From Christensenella sp. UBA4379 (GTDB taxonomy: Bacteria; Bacillota; Clostridia; Christensenellales; Aristaeellaceae), in assembly GCA_002391225.1 (NCBI GenBank), contig DGRV01000044.1:509-8574 (forward strand): 8,066 nucleotides of DNA. The letters run 5' to 3'. The notes below the pieces were generated by a model. It was not told the DNA's origin. It made no database searches and saw only the letters and a list, made by a program, of their open reading frames with translations. Position 1 is the stretch's first letter, and the number at the start of each line of letters is the position of its first letter. This document shows positions 1 through 5,022 of the stretch, piece after piece. Position numbers and translations under genes: made by a program.

Positions 1-2
1 TG

Positions 3-200
3 GAGGTCCGGGTGGACAGCTTTGTGGAGCACCGCGATGGAACCAGGACCCTGGTCAACCGGGCCTTCGGCGTCTACGTGGCCCTGGACGATGAAGAAAA
101 GCCCGCCCCCGTGCCTCTCTTTGTCCCGGAAACCGAGGAAGAGCAGGCCGACTGGGACGCCGCCGTAAAACGAAGGCAAATCCGCTTGGGCAAGTCCTGA
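3..200 (+). CDS. Acyl-CoA thioesterase (hotdog fold), C-terminal fragment
   Basis: The reading frame enters from the left edge and stops at TGA 198-200, so only the last 65 or so residues are seen. The GTG at 12 is probably an internal valine, because the frame is open upstream. The segment VALDDEEKPAPVP, followed by a Glu-rich ETEEEQ and an Ala-Arg-Arg helix (AAVKRRQIRLG), matches the C-terminal end of the cytosolic acyl-CoA hydrolase family (YkhA/YciA-like). In that family a 'fVALD..gKP.pVP' strand is followed by a helix ending in RR..R. These enzymes hydrolyse acyl-CoA thioesters to free acid and CoA in the cytoplasm. The catalytic residues of the hotdog core lie upstream and cannot be checked. 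No intrinsic terminator follows directly; the next signal is the small-RNA promoter at 241. Confidence 0.82.
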   Translation, partial: EVRVDSFVEHRDGTRTLVNRAFGVYVALDDEEKPAPVPLFVPETEEEQADWDAAVKRRQIRLGKS

Positions 201-240
201 CAGACGACACTGTGAGCCCCGAACGCAAAGACGGCCGTGC

Positions 241-269
241 TTGACACACAGCCGTCCCCGCTGTATAAT
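241..269 (+). promoter_or_regulatory. Consensus sigma-A promoter for the small RNA
   Basis: A perfect TTGACA (241-246) and a perfect TATAAT (264-269) are separated by exactly 17 bp. Transcription should start near 276. A 6-bp inverted repeat, GACGGC (230-235) and GCCGTC (251-256), flanks the -35 box and could be a regulator site or coincidence. The next protein gene is about 350 bp away and a strong terminator lies between, so the promoter most likely serves a non-coding RNA. Confidence 0.8.
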
Positions 270-275
270 GACATT

Positions 276-360
276 GTCAGTGGAGATTTCCCGTTGGTTA
301 CTGGATAACCATCAAAGAAAAGCCTCTGAGTAGCTGCGAACTGCTCGGGGGCTTTTCTTA
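276..360 (+). ncRNA. Short untranslated RNA, candidate antisense antitoxin
   Basis: Bounded by the consensus promoter at 241-269 and the terminator ending near 359, this predicts an RNA of about 84 nt. It contains a 6-bp hairpin, TGGTTA (295-300) and TAACCA (306-311), with loop CTGGA, followed by the 16-bp terminator hairpin. No ORF with a ribosome site lies within it. I do not recognise it as 6S, SRP, tmRNA or a standard riboswitch. Its 3' end would overlap the 3' end of a convergent - strand transcript starting near 469. Convergent promoters sharing one terminator are typical of type I toxin-antitoxin loci in Firmicutes, where the short, strongly promoted RNA is the antitoxin. That role is inference; the promoter and terminator are seen directly. 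Confidence 0.6.
318..359 (+). terminator. Intrinsic terminator of the small RNA
   Basis: Positions 318-333 pair with 341-356 over 16 bp, with three G-U wobbles and a 7-nt loop (CTGCGAA), and the T-run TTTTCTT follows. On the opposite strand the three wobbles become A-C mismatches. The hairpin is therefore better suited to the + strand RNA, although the - strand also ends in a T-rich tail and may be terminated here too. Confidence 0.8.
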
Positions 361-388
361 TCTCAAGGCTTTATGCTGAAATAAATTG

Positions 389-456
389 TTAGCTCAAAAC
401 TGTACGCATCACCTCCCGCCGAATGATCCAGCGGGAAAAGCTCCGGGCAATTGCCC
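389..456 (-). pseudogene. Degenerate small toxin-like ORF with leader structure
   Basis: On the - strand a strong Shine-Dalgarno site GGGAGGTG (417-410) abuts an ATG (409-407). The frame reads only MRTVLS and stops at 391-389. A frame shifted by one encodes a hydrophobic FELTIYF but has no start codon. This looks like the remnant of a small membrane-peptide gene. The leader has a 12-bp perfect palindrome GGGCAATTGCCC (445-456) and a hairpin, CCCGC (415-419) with GCGGG (431-435), that would tie up part of the ribosome site. Translation control of this kind is known in type I toxin mRNAs. Resemblance to the small holin-like toxins of Firmicutes is from memory of the layout, not a search. It could also be a non-coding leader. 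Confidence 0.3.
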
Positions 457-475
457 TGCCGCATACAGCACAGCC

Positions 476-504
476 AGTATATCATGAACTGTCCGCAAAT
501 ACAA
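476..504 (-). promoter_or_regulatory. Possible extended -10 promoter facing the small RNA
   Basis: Read on the - strand, TGATATACT gives an extended -10 (TATACT at 481-476, TG at 484-483). A weak -35, TTGTAT (504-499), lies 17 bp upstream. Transcription would start near 469 and run toward the small RNA. The -35 matches only three of six consensus positions, so this rests mainly on the extended -10. Confidence 0.4.
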
Positions 505-523
505 TAAATGGGAAATTCCTTTC

Positions 524-552
524 TTGTCCTTTCCTTTTGAAGATGATATAAT
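524..552 (+). promoter_or_regulatory. Extended -10 promoter of the YkgJ-like/methyltransferase operon
   Basis: TGATATAAT supplies a full extended -10 (TG at 544-545, TATAAT at 547-552). TTGTCC (524-529), matching the -35 consensus at four of six positions, lies 17 bp upstream. Transcription would start near 559, leaving an AT-rich leader of about 60 nt before the coding start. Confidence 0.7.
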
Positions 553-618
553 TAAAACTGAACAAAAAGCAATCAGAACACACAACGGAATCAGACCGAG
601 GTGAGGGAATTGGACCGG

Positions 619-1104
619 ATGGAAGCTCTGTTGGCGGCGCGGGCTCTGCTGGAAAACGCGACCCCTTTGAAGGGGGACTGCGGCCGGGTCTGCGGGGCCG
701 CCTGCTGCGAGCCGGACGAGGACGGAAAAGGCGGCATGCTCCTGTTTCCCGGGGAGGAAGGGCTATACGACCCGCTGCCGGAGGGCTTTGAAATCACCCC
801 GGCCCCGGACCTTCCCGGCGCTCTGCTGCTCACCTGCAGCGGGACCTGCAGGCGGGAAGACCGTCCGCTGTCCTGCCGTCTGTTCCCCCTTTTGCCCAAG
901 GAAAAGGACGGCGTAATCCGCGCCGTGCGCGACCGGCGGGGGTACATCGTCTGCCCCCTGCTGCCGGACGGTCTGTCCGCCTTTGATCCAGGCTTCCGCG
1001 CCTGCGTCGTCCGGGCGGGGGAGATTCTCTATGCCGATCCCGACCACCGGGCGTTTCTGACGGCCCTGCACGCGGCCATCTCCGCTTTGAAGGAGGCACT
1101 ATGA
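619..1104 (+). CDS. Cysteine-rich YkgJ-like metal-binding protein
   Basis: A 161-residue soluble protein with nine cysteines. The first cluster is C21-x3-C25-x3-C29-C30 (CGRVCGAACC), followed by C73-x3-C77, C86 in a PLSCRLFPL motif, C112 and C129. This spacing resembles the YkgJ-type zinc/iron-chelating cysteine cluster family, whose usual signature is CxxCxxxCC; the first gap here is one residue longer. Biochemical function is not established for the family. No signal peptide or membrane segment is visible, so it should be cytoplasmic. Three starts are in frame: GTG 601, TTG 610 and ATG 619. A purine-rich site GAGGTGAGGG (598-607) overlaps the GTG and is better placed for TTG or ATG; I chose ATG. 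The stop overlaps the methyltransferase start (ATGA), implying translational coupling and a shared role. Confidence 0.65.
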   Translation: MEALLAARALLENATPLKGDCGRVCGAACCEPDEDGKGGMLLFPGEEGLYDPLPEGFEITPAPDLPGALLLTCSGTCRREDRPLSCRLFPLLPKEKDGVIRAVRDRRGYIVCPLLPDGLSAFDPGFRACVVRAGEILYADPDHRAFLTALHAAISALKEAL

Positions 1105-2333
1105 ACTGGCAGCAAATCCCCTGCGTCAAGGAAACCCGGCCGGAACCGAGGGGGCTGGTCCGCCTGGGCAGCCCGGAAACCCTTTCCTGGGGCGATTATC
1201 AGGGCAAGGTCTCCTGCGTTTATATCGATCCGCCCTTTTACACGGGCGAGCTGTTCCGCATGAACCAGCGCATCGGGGAAGCCGGCTGGAAAAACGGCAG
1301 CCGCACCGTGAAGCTGGACGCCTATTCGGACCGCTTTGAGAGCCGGGAGGCCTATCTGTCCCTCATCCGCTCTCTGGCCCTGACCGCCCGCGGTCTGCTC
1401 AGCGACGAGGGGGCCTTCTTTGTCCATGTGGATACGCGGGCGGACGCCCATGTCCGCCTGCTGCTGGACGAGCTGTTCAACGAACGGAATTTCGTCAATC
1501 AGATCATCTGGGCCTATCAGTCCGGCGGCCGCTCGGTCAAATATTTTTCCCGCAAGCACGACGTGATCTTTTTCTACCGCAAGACCGGGAAGCTGCACTT
1601 CGACATCACCCACGTCCCGATCCCGCGGGATGAAAACCGCTCCAACCATATGCGCCGCACGGTGGACGAAAACGGCCGGCCCTGCCGTACCATCCGTTCC
1701 GGCGGGAAAACCTACGTCTATTACGACGACGACCCGGTCTATCCCAGCGACGTCTGGGCGGACGTTTCCCACCTGCAGCAGAAGGACCCGCAGCGCACCG
1801 GTTACGACACCCAGAAGCCGGAGTCCCTCCTGCGGCGCGTCCTCCTGCCCGTCACGGAGCCGGGGGACATCGTGGCCGACCTTTGCTGCGGCAGCGGCAC
1901 CGCGGCCCTGGCCGCCGCAGCGACGGGCCGGCGCTTTGTCGTCTGCGACATCGGGAAGCCGGCGGTGTCCGTCACCCGGAAGCGCCTGATCTCCCAGGAG
2001 ATCCCCTTTGACCTGGAGGCCCCCTGCGAGACGGCCCCGGCCCAGGCGTCCCTGCGGGTGTTCCCGGGCATCGCCTTTGCCGACGTCTGCTTGGACGATT
2101 TTGTTCCGCCCGCCCCCTGGCCGGAGGGCGTGACCGGCCTGGACGGGGTGGACCAGTGGTCCGTGGGCACAGTGGAGCGCGGGGTTTTCCGCTCCCTGGC
2201 CGACGCCGCGCGGACACAGAAAACCCCGGCCCTGCCCCGCTCCCTCCAGATCCCCCTGCTGTCCGGCGGCATCGCCGTCCTGATCACAGACATTCTAGGC
2301 AACAGATACTGTTTCGCTTTCAGGGACGCATAA
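1101..2333 (+). CDS. Beta-class site-specific DNA methyltransferase, probably N6-adenine
   Basis: A 410-residue enzyme expected to transfer a methyl group from S-adenosylmethionine to DNA. The catalytic motif IV, DPPF, is at 43-46. The SAM-binding motif I, DLCCGSGT, is at 260-267, preceded by the TQKPESLL segment (motif X) at 237-244. The order IV, then a central recognition region, then X and I, defines the beta class (N6_N4_Mtase). DPPF favours N6-adenine over the SPPY typical of N4-cytosine enzymes. WAYQSGG and YRKTGK near 137-164 resemble type III Mod proteins. Residues from about 300 form an extra C-terminal region I do not recognise. AAGGAGG (1090-1096) lies 4 nt before the ATG, which overlaps the upstream stop. 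No restriction subunit is visible downstream, where a terminator follows at once, so this looks like an orphan methylase. Confidence 0.88.
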   Translation: MNWQQIPCVKETRPEPRGLVRLGSPETLSWGDYQGKVSCVYIDPPFYTGELFRMNQRIGEAGWKNGSRTVKLDAYSDRFESREAYLSLIRSLALTARGLLSDEGAFFVHVDTRADAHVRLLLDELFNERNFVNQIIWAYQSGGRSVKYFSRKHDVIFFYRKTGKLHFDITHVPIPRDENRSNHMRRTVDENGRPCRTIRSGGKTYVYYDDDPVYPSDVWADVSHLQQKDPQRTGYDTQKPESLLRRVLLPVTEPGDIVADLCCGSGTAALAAAATGRRFVVCDIGKPAVSVTRKRLISQEIPFDLEAPCETAPAQASLRVFPGIAFADVCLDDFVPPAPWPEGVTGLDGVDQWSVGTVERGVFRSLADAARTQKTPALPRSLQIPLLSGGIAVLITDILGNRYCFAFRDA

Positions 2334-2365
2334 ACGGCCGGAAAACCTTCCGGAATGCGTTTTTT
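2332..2365 (+). terminator. Intrinsic terminator of the methyltransferase operon
   Basis: The perfect stem CCGGAA (2338-2343) with TTCCGG (2348-2353) has an AACC loop. Outer pairing of AACG with CGTT crosses a small internal loop, and six Ts (2360-2365) follow. It begins within the stop codon of the methyltransferase gene. Confidence 0.75.
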
Positions 2366-2394
2366 CCCTCCCGCAGCGATGTTTTTCATGCTTT

Positions 2395-2452
2395 GCAACC
2401 GCCGGTTGACAGATTGATAGGCGCGCCTGATTGCCTGCAACGGCGGTTTTTT
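2395..2452 (+). terminator. Second long-range terminator-like hairpin
   Basis: AACCGCCG (2397-2404) pairs with CGGCGGTT (2441-2448), followed by a run of six Ts (2447-2452). The enclosed 36 nt contains the 10-bp palindrome AGGCGCGCCT and TTG/CAA pairing. It may be a back-up terminator for the upstream operon. Its 3' arm overlaps the putative promoter of the XRE gene. Confidence 0.5.
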
Positions 2453-2459
2453 GTATGCT
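2431..2459 (+). promoter_or_regulatory. Candidate promoter of the XRE regulator gene
   Basis: TTGCCT (2431-2436) and TATGCT (2454-2459) each match four of six consensus positions and are 17 bp apart, giving a start near 2466 and a leader of about 57 nt. It is the best-spaced pair in the gap. A perfect TTGACA at 2406 has no partner -10. Confidence 0.4.
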
Positions 2460-2504
2460 GTGCGTGTCTGGCGGAGGCAGACGGTCTCCCGGACAGACGC
2501 ACAG
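2458..2504 (+). promoter_or_regulatory. Inverted repeat at the XRE promoter, possible operator
   Basis: CTGTGCGTGTCTG (2458-2470) and CAGACGCACAG (2494-2504) form an 11-bp inverted repeat, apart from a GT insertion in the left arm. A further CAGAC lies at 2478-2482. The repeat starts at the end of the proposed -10 and runs through the transcription start. XRE regulators commonly bind such repeats and repress their own genes, so autoregulation is plausible. As RNA, GTCTG and CAGAC could also form a small hairpin ahead of the ribosome site. Confidence 0.4.
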
Positions 2505-2522
2505 AAAGGAGAAACGAAAACT

Positions 2523-3503
2523 ATGATTTTCGCGGACAAGCTGATTGATTTGAGGAAGAAGAACGGATGGTCTCAGGAAGAGCTCGCGGGGCAGCTGGGC
2601 GTCAGCCGCCAGGCCGTGTCGAAGTGGGAAGGAGCCCAGTCCGTCCCGGACCTTGCCAAGGTGATCGCGATGGCGGACCTGTTCGGTGTCAGCACGGACT
2701 ACCTGCTGAAGGATGAGATCGGGGCGGAAGCCCTCGTCCCCGCGCGGGAAGCGGCCGACAGGGGAGAAGCCGGCGTCCGCTGGGTGAGCATGGAAGAAGC
2801 GAACGATTACCTGGATGCTGCCCGGGTGTCTTCCGGCCGGATCGCCCTGGGCGTGCTGCTGTGCATCCTTTCGCCGATCCCCATGATTCTGCTTTCCATT
2901 CTCGGCGATCAGAAAAGGATCCCCCTGTCCGCCGACCAGGGCGGCATTGCCGGCCTGATCCTGCTGATCCTGCTGGCCGCCGGCGCTGTCTTTCTCTTTG
3001 TCACGAGCGGGCTGCGCCTGTCCCGCTACGAATATCTGGAAAAAGAAGCCATCGACACGGAGTACGGCGTCACCGGGATGGTGAAGGAGCGCAGGGTAGC
3101 CTTTGAGCGTACCTTTACGACCGGACTGACCGTCGGGATCATCCTGTGCGTGCTGAGCGTGATCCCGATCCTGACAGGCATTTTCACCCAGGACGACCTG
3201 CTGGCCGGGATCGGCGTCTGCGTGATGCTGGCGATGTGCGCCGCCGGCGTCTGGCTGATCGTACGGGTCTGCATCGAATGGGGCAGCTACCAGAAGCTCC
3301 TGGAAGAGGGCGATTATACTCGCAAAACCAAGCTGACCCCCAAAGGGTGGCTGTCCGGCGCCTACTGGTCCCTGGCAACGGCAGTTTTTCTCGCCTACAG
3401 CTTCTGGACGAAAGACTGGGCAAACAGCTGGATCATCTGGCCGGTGGCCGGCGTGCTGTACGCCGTGGTCGCCCAGATCGAGCGGGGGATGATGAAAAAA
3501 TAA
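2523..3503 (+). CDS. XRE-family transcriptional regulator with six-TM membrane domain
   Basis: A 326-residue protein. Residues 1-62 form a Cro/C1-type helix-turn-helix (LRKKNGWSQEELAGQLGVSR, then QAVSKWE and P42DLAKVIAMADLFGVSTDYLL), which binds operator DNA. After a polar linker come six hydrophobic segments, at about 106-127, 141-163, 201-221, 227-249, 277-295 and 302-319, so the DNA-binding domain is tethered to the membrane. This layout is common in Firmicutes; ligands are mostly unknown. Start ATG 2523 is chosen because AAAGGAG (2505-2511) precedes it by 11 nt and the HTH begins at residue 3. The open frame extends upstream to 2451, but that part has no ribosome site. No clear terminator follows, so the three secreted-protein genes may be read from the same transcript. 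A candidate operator lies upstream at 2458-2504. Confidence 0.85.
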   Translation: MIFADKLIDLRKKNGWSQEELAGQLGVSRQAVSKWEGAQSVPDLAKVIAMADLFGVSTDYLLKDEIGAEALVPAREAADRGEAGVRWVSMEEANDYLDAARVSSGRIALGVLLCILSPIPMILLSILGDQKRIPLSADQGGIAGLILLILLAAGAVFLFVTSGLRLSRYEYLEKEAIDTEYGVTGMVKERRVAFERTFTTGLTVGIILCVLSVIPILTGIFTQDDLLAGIGVCVMLAMCAAGVWLIVRVCIEWGSYQKLLEEGDYTRKTKLTPKGWLSGAYWSLATAVFLAYSFWTKDWANSWIIWPVAGVLYAVVAQIERGMMKK

Positions 3504-3564
3504 AAACCCCCTGATTCTGAAACAAAACGGGAAGGCGGTTCGTTATATATAGAGAGGTAATAAA

Positions 3565-3597
3565 AAATGGCTGCACCGGCATTCCCGGCGGCCATTT
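3565..3597 (+). promoter_or_regulatory. Leader hairpin before the secreted-protein triplet
   Basis: AAATGGC (3565-3571) pairs with GCCATTT (3591-3597), and an inner CCGG (3576-3579) pairs with CCGG (3585-3588) across a TGCA/CG internal loop. The + strand has only a weak T tail, but on the - strand the hairpin is followed by ATTTTTTATT and would act as a terminator. On the + strand it may be an attenuator or mRNA-stabilising stem. Confidence 0.45.
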
Positions 3598-3605
3598 GCC
3601 CTTGA
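3567..3605 (+). CDS. Possible 12-residue leader peptide ahead of the secreted-protein operon
   Basis: AGAGAGG (3551-3557) sits 9 nt before ATG 3567, which opens a 12-codon frame reading MAAPAFPAAICP and ending at TGA 3603-3605. Five alanines and three prolines make it biased. Almost the whole ORF lies within the hairpin at 3565-3597, so a translating ribosome would melt that hairpin and could influence the ribosome site at 3616-3622. Chance cannot be excluded for an ORF this short. Confidence 0.3.
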   Translation: MAAPAFPAAICP

Positions 3606-3635
3606 CAACAACAACGAAAGGAAAACAACGGACTG

Positions 3636-4997
3636 ATGAATAGAACCAAAGCATCCTTCGCCTTTCTGCTGATCCTTTCCCTCTGCTTTTCCGCCCATGC
3701 GGAGTCAACCGTCGCGTCCCTGATTGACGCGGCGGAAAAACTCGCCTTTGAGACCGACAACGTGACCATCACCGGGAAGGCGGATTTTTCGCTCAACGGG
3801 AAGCGGTTCAAGACGGCGGAGATCAACTATATCCAGGACGGGTTCAACTCCATTTGGCAGGAGAAACTGCTGACACCCCGGGAAGGAAAGGCGGATCTTG
3901 AAAGCGGGTTCACTGTCATTCAAAACGAAACTGCTATTCATGCAATCGAGGTGCTGGAACCGTATTATTTGAATTACATCAGCGCATCGGAACAGAACAC
4001 TCTTTTAAGGAGAACCGCCCACAGCGATCTGCTGCTTTCCCTTGCCAAAGCTGTTTCAGCACAGTTTGAGCCTTGGTTTTCCACCATCCTGAAAAGTACG
4101 AAAAACGCGGACGGAAGCGAAGATCACCTGTTTGAACTGCGGGATGGCGAAGCGCCGGCTCTGCTCCATCCGCTCATCCATTATTGTATGAACTTTGCCG
4201 GAAAAAGACTGTTTGGTTTTGATGATGATGATTTGGAAGCGCAGGCGCTTCGCAATGCGGAACTGCCCACTGAAACCAGACAAATTCTCAAGCAAACAGC
4301 ATCCCTCGCATTAAGCGATACTTCCGTTCGGTGGCATATGGATGCGGCGGGCCGTCTGACGGAAATGCAAGGCTATCTTTCCGTGAAGCTGACACGTTAT
4401 TCAGGGAAACAGCAAACGTTTGGCATTGAATTTCAACTGAAGCTTTCCGATTATGGAAGCAGCTCTGCAAAGCCGCTTCAGGACATCATTTTGATGACAG
4501 ACGAGGAACGAAAAGCATTGGAAAACCAGATTCGCAGAGAAAAAGAAAACGAACTGAGAGAGCTCATTCTAAAAACATGTCAGGACGCGGGATATACGCC
4601 CTATGAAAACGAAATCATCGAAAAGGATCAGGATGCCGCTGATCTGTGGGTGGAAACAAAAGAAGGAAGAATCTATATCACCGTGAATGAAAATCATCAA
4701 ATTGATTATTTCCGGCTGGCTCACAGCAGCTGGTTTAATACTCACGAACCGGTGGAAGGCTTGGATGATGCGGAAAAGCAGAAAATTCTGGCATTCCTGA
4801 ATCAGATTCATCCTGAAAACCCCGTCGCGGACTTGAAAGGATACTGCCAATTCAAGCATGACGATAACTGGCTGGTCGAATTGATCGGTGTGGATCAGAA
4901 CGGTCAGGAAAGCAGCGATACATTTTTAACCGTGCGCCTTCAGCCAAATTGGCGGATTGAATATTATACCTGCATCGGAATGGCGAATGATCTGTAA
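3636..4997 (+). CDS. Secreted protein of unrecognised family, tandem copy 1
   Basis: A 453-residue protein with a classical signal peptide (MNRTK, a hydrophobic core, then cleavage after AHA-22). The cysteine in LSLCFS does not fit a lipobox, so signal peptidase I export is expected. The mature N-terminal domain (about 23-280) starts with IDAAEKLAFETDNVTITGK (30-48) and contains LESGFTVIQN (88-97) and NTLLRRTAH (121-129). It looks beta-rich, in the manner of LolA-like lipid-carrier folds; this is a guess. A charged helix (about 288-312) leads to a C-terminal region with PepSY-like character (AGYTPYENE, then GRIYITV) ending in LQPNWRIEYY. The 5' part closely matches copy 2 in DNA, but from about 3910 the gene becomes AT-richer: 25 of 60 bases are G/C at 4501-4560. 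GAAAGGA (3616-3622) is 13 nt before the ATG. I cannot assign a function. Confidence 0.85.
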   Translation: MNRTKASFAFLLILSLCFSAHAESTVASLIDAAEKLAFETDNVTITGKADFSLNGKRFKTAEINYIQDGFNSIWQEKLLTPREGKADLESGFTVIQNETAIHAIEVLEPYYLNYISASEQNTLLRRTAHSDLLLSLAKAVSAQFEPWFSTILKSTKNADGSEDHLFELRDGEAPALLHPLIHYCMNFAGKRLFGFDDDDLEAQALRNAELPTETRQILKQTASLALSDTSVRWHMDAAGRLTEMQGYLSVKLTRYSGKQQTFGIEFQLKLSDYGSSSAKPLQDIILMTDEERKALENQIRREKENELRELILKTCQDAGYTPYENEIIEKDQDAADLWVETKEGRIYITVNENHQIDYFRLAHSSWFNTHEPVEGLDDAEKQKILAFLNQIHPENPVADLKGYCQFKHDDNWLVELIGVDQNGQESSDTFLTVRLQPNWRIEYYTCIGMANDL

Positions 4998-5022
4998 GCT
5001 ATGAACAGGAAAGGGGAAAAAT

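Noticed and set aside
276..360. Known structural RNAs (6S, SRP RNA, common riboswitches)
   Set aside because: Length and conserved motifs do not fit; no SRP-type GGAAG tetraloop region or recognisable riboswitch core, and no gene lies directly downstream of the terminator.
1029..1772. A 247-codon open frame on the - strand across the methyltransferase gene
   Set aside because: It overlaps the conserved catalytic region of the methyltransferase and has no recognisable domain.
2406..2411. Perfect TTGACA upstream of the XRE gene
   Set aside because: No acceptable -10 at 16-18 bp; the sequence there is GC-rich and part of a hairpin.
2451..2522. Upstream extension of the XRE gene by 24 codons
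   Set aside because: It lacks a ribosome site and would put the inverted repeat and promoter inside the gene. ATG 2523 follows AAAGGAG and starts right at the HTH domain.
3602..3607. Perfect TTGACA just before the first secreted-protein gene
   Set aside because: No -10-like sequence lies 16-18 bp downstream, and such a promoter would start at or inside the coding sequence.
3684..3701. Possible lipoprotein signal in the first paralog (cysteine in LSLCFS)
   Set aside because: The residue before the cysteine is leucine, not Gly/Ala/Ser, and a good AHA cleavage site follows. The same holds for copy 2.
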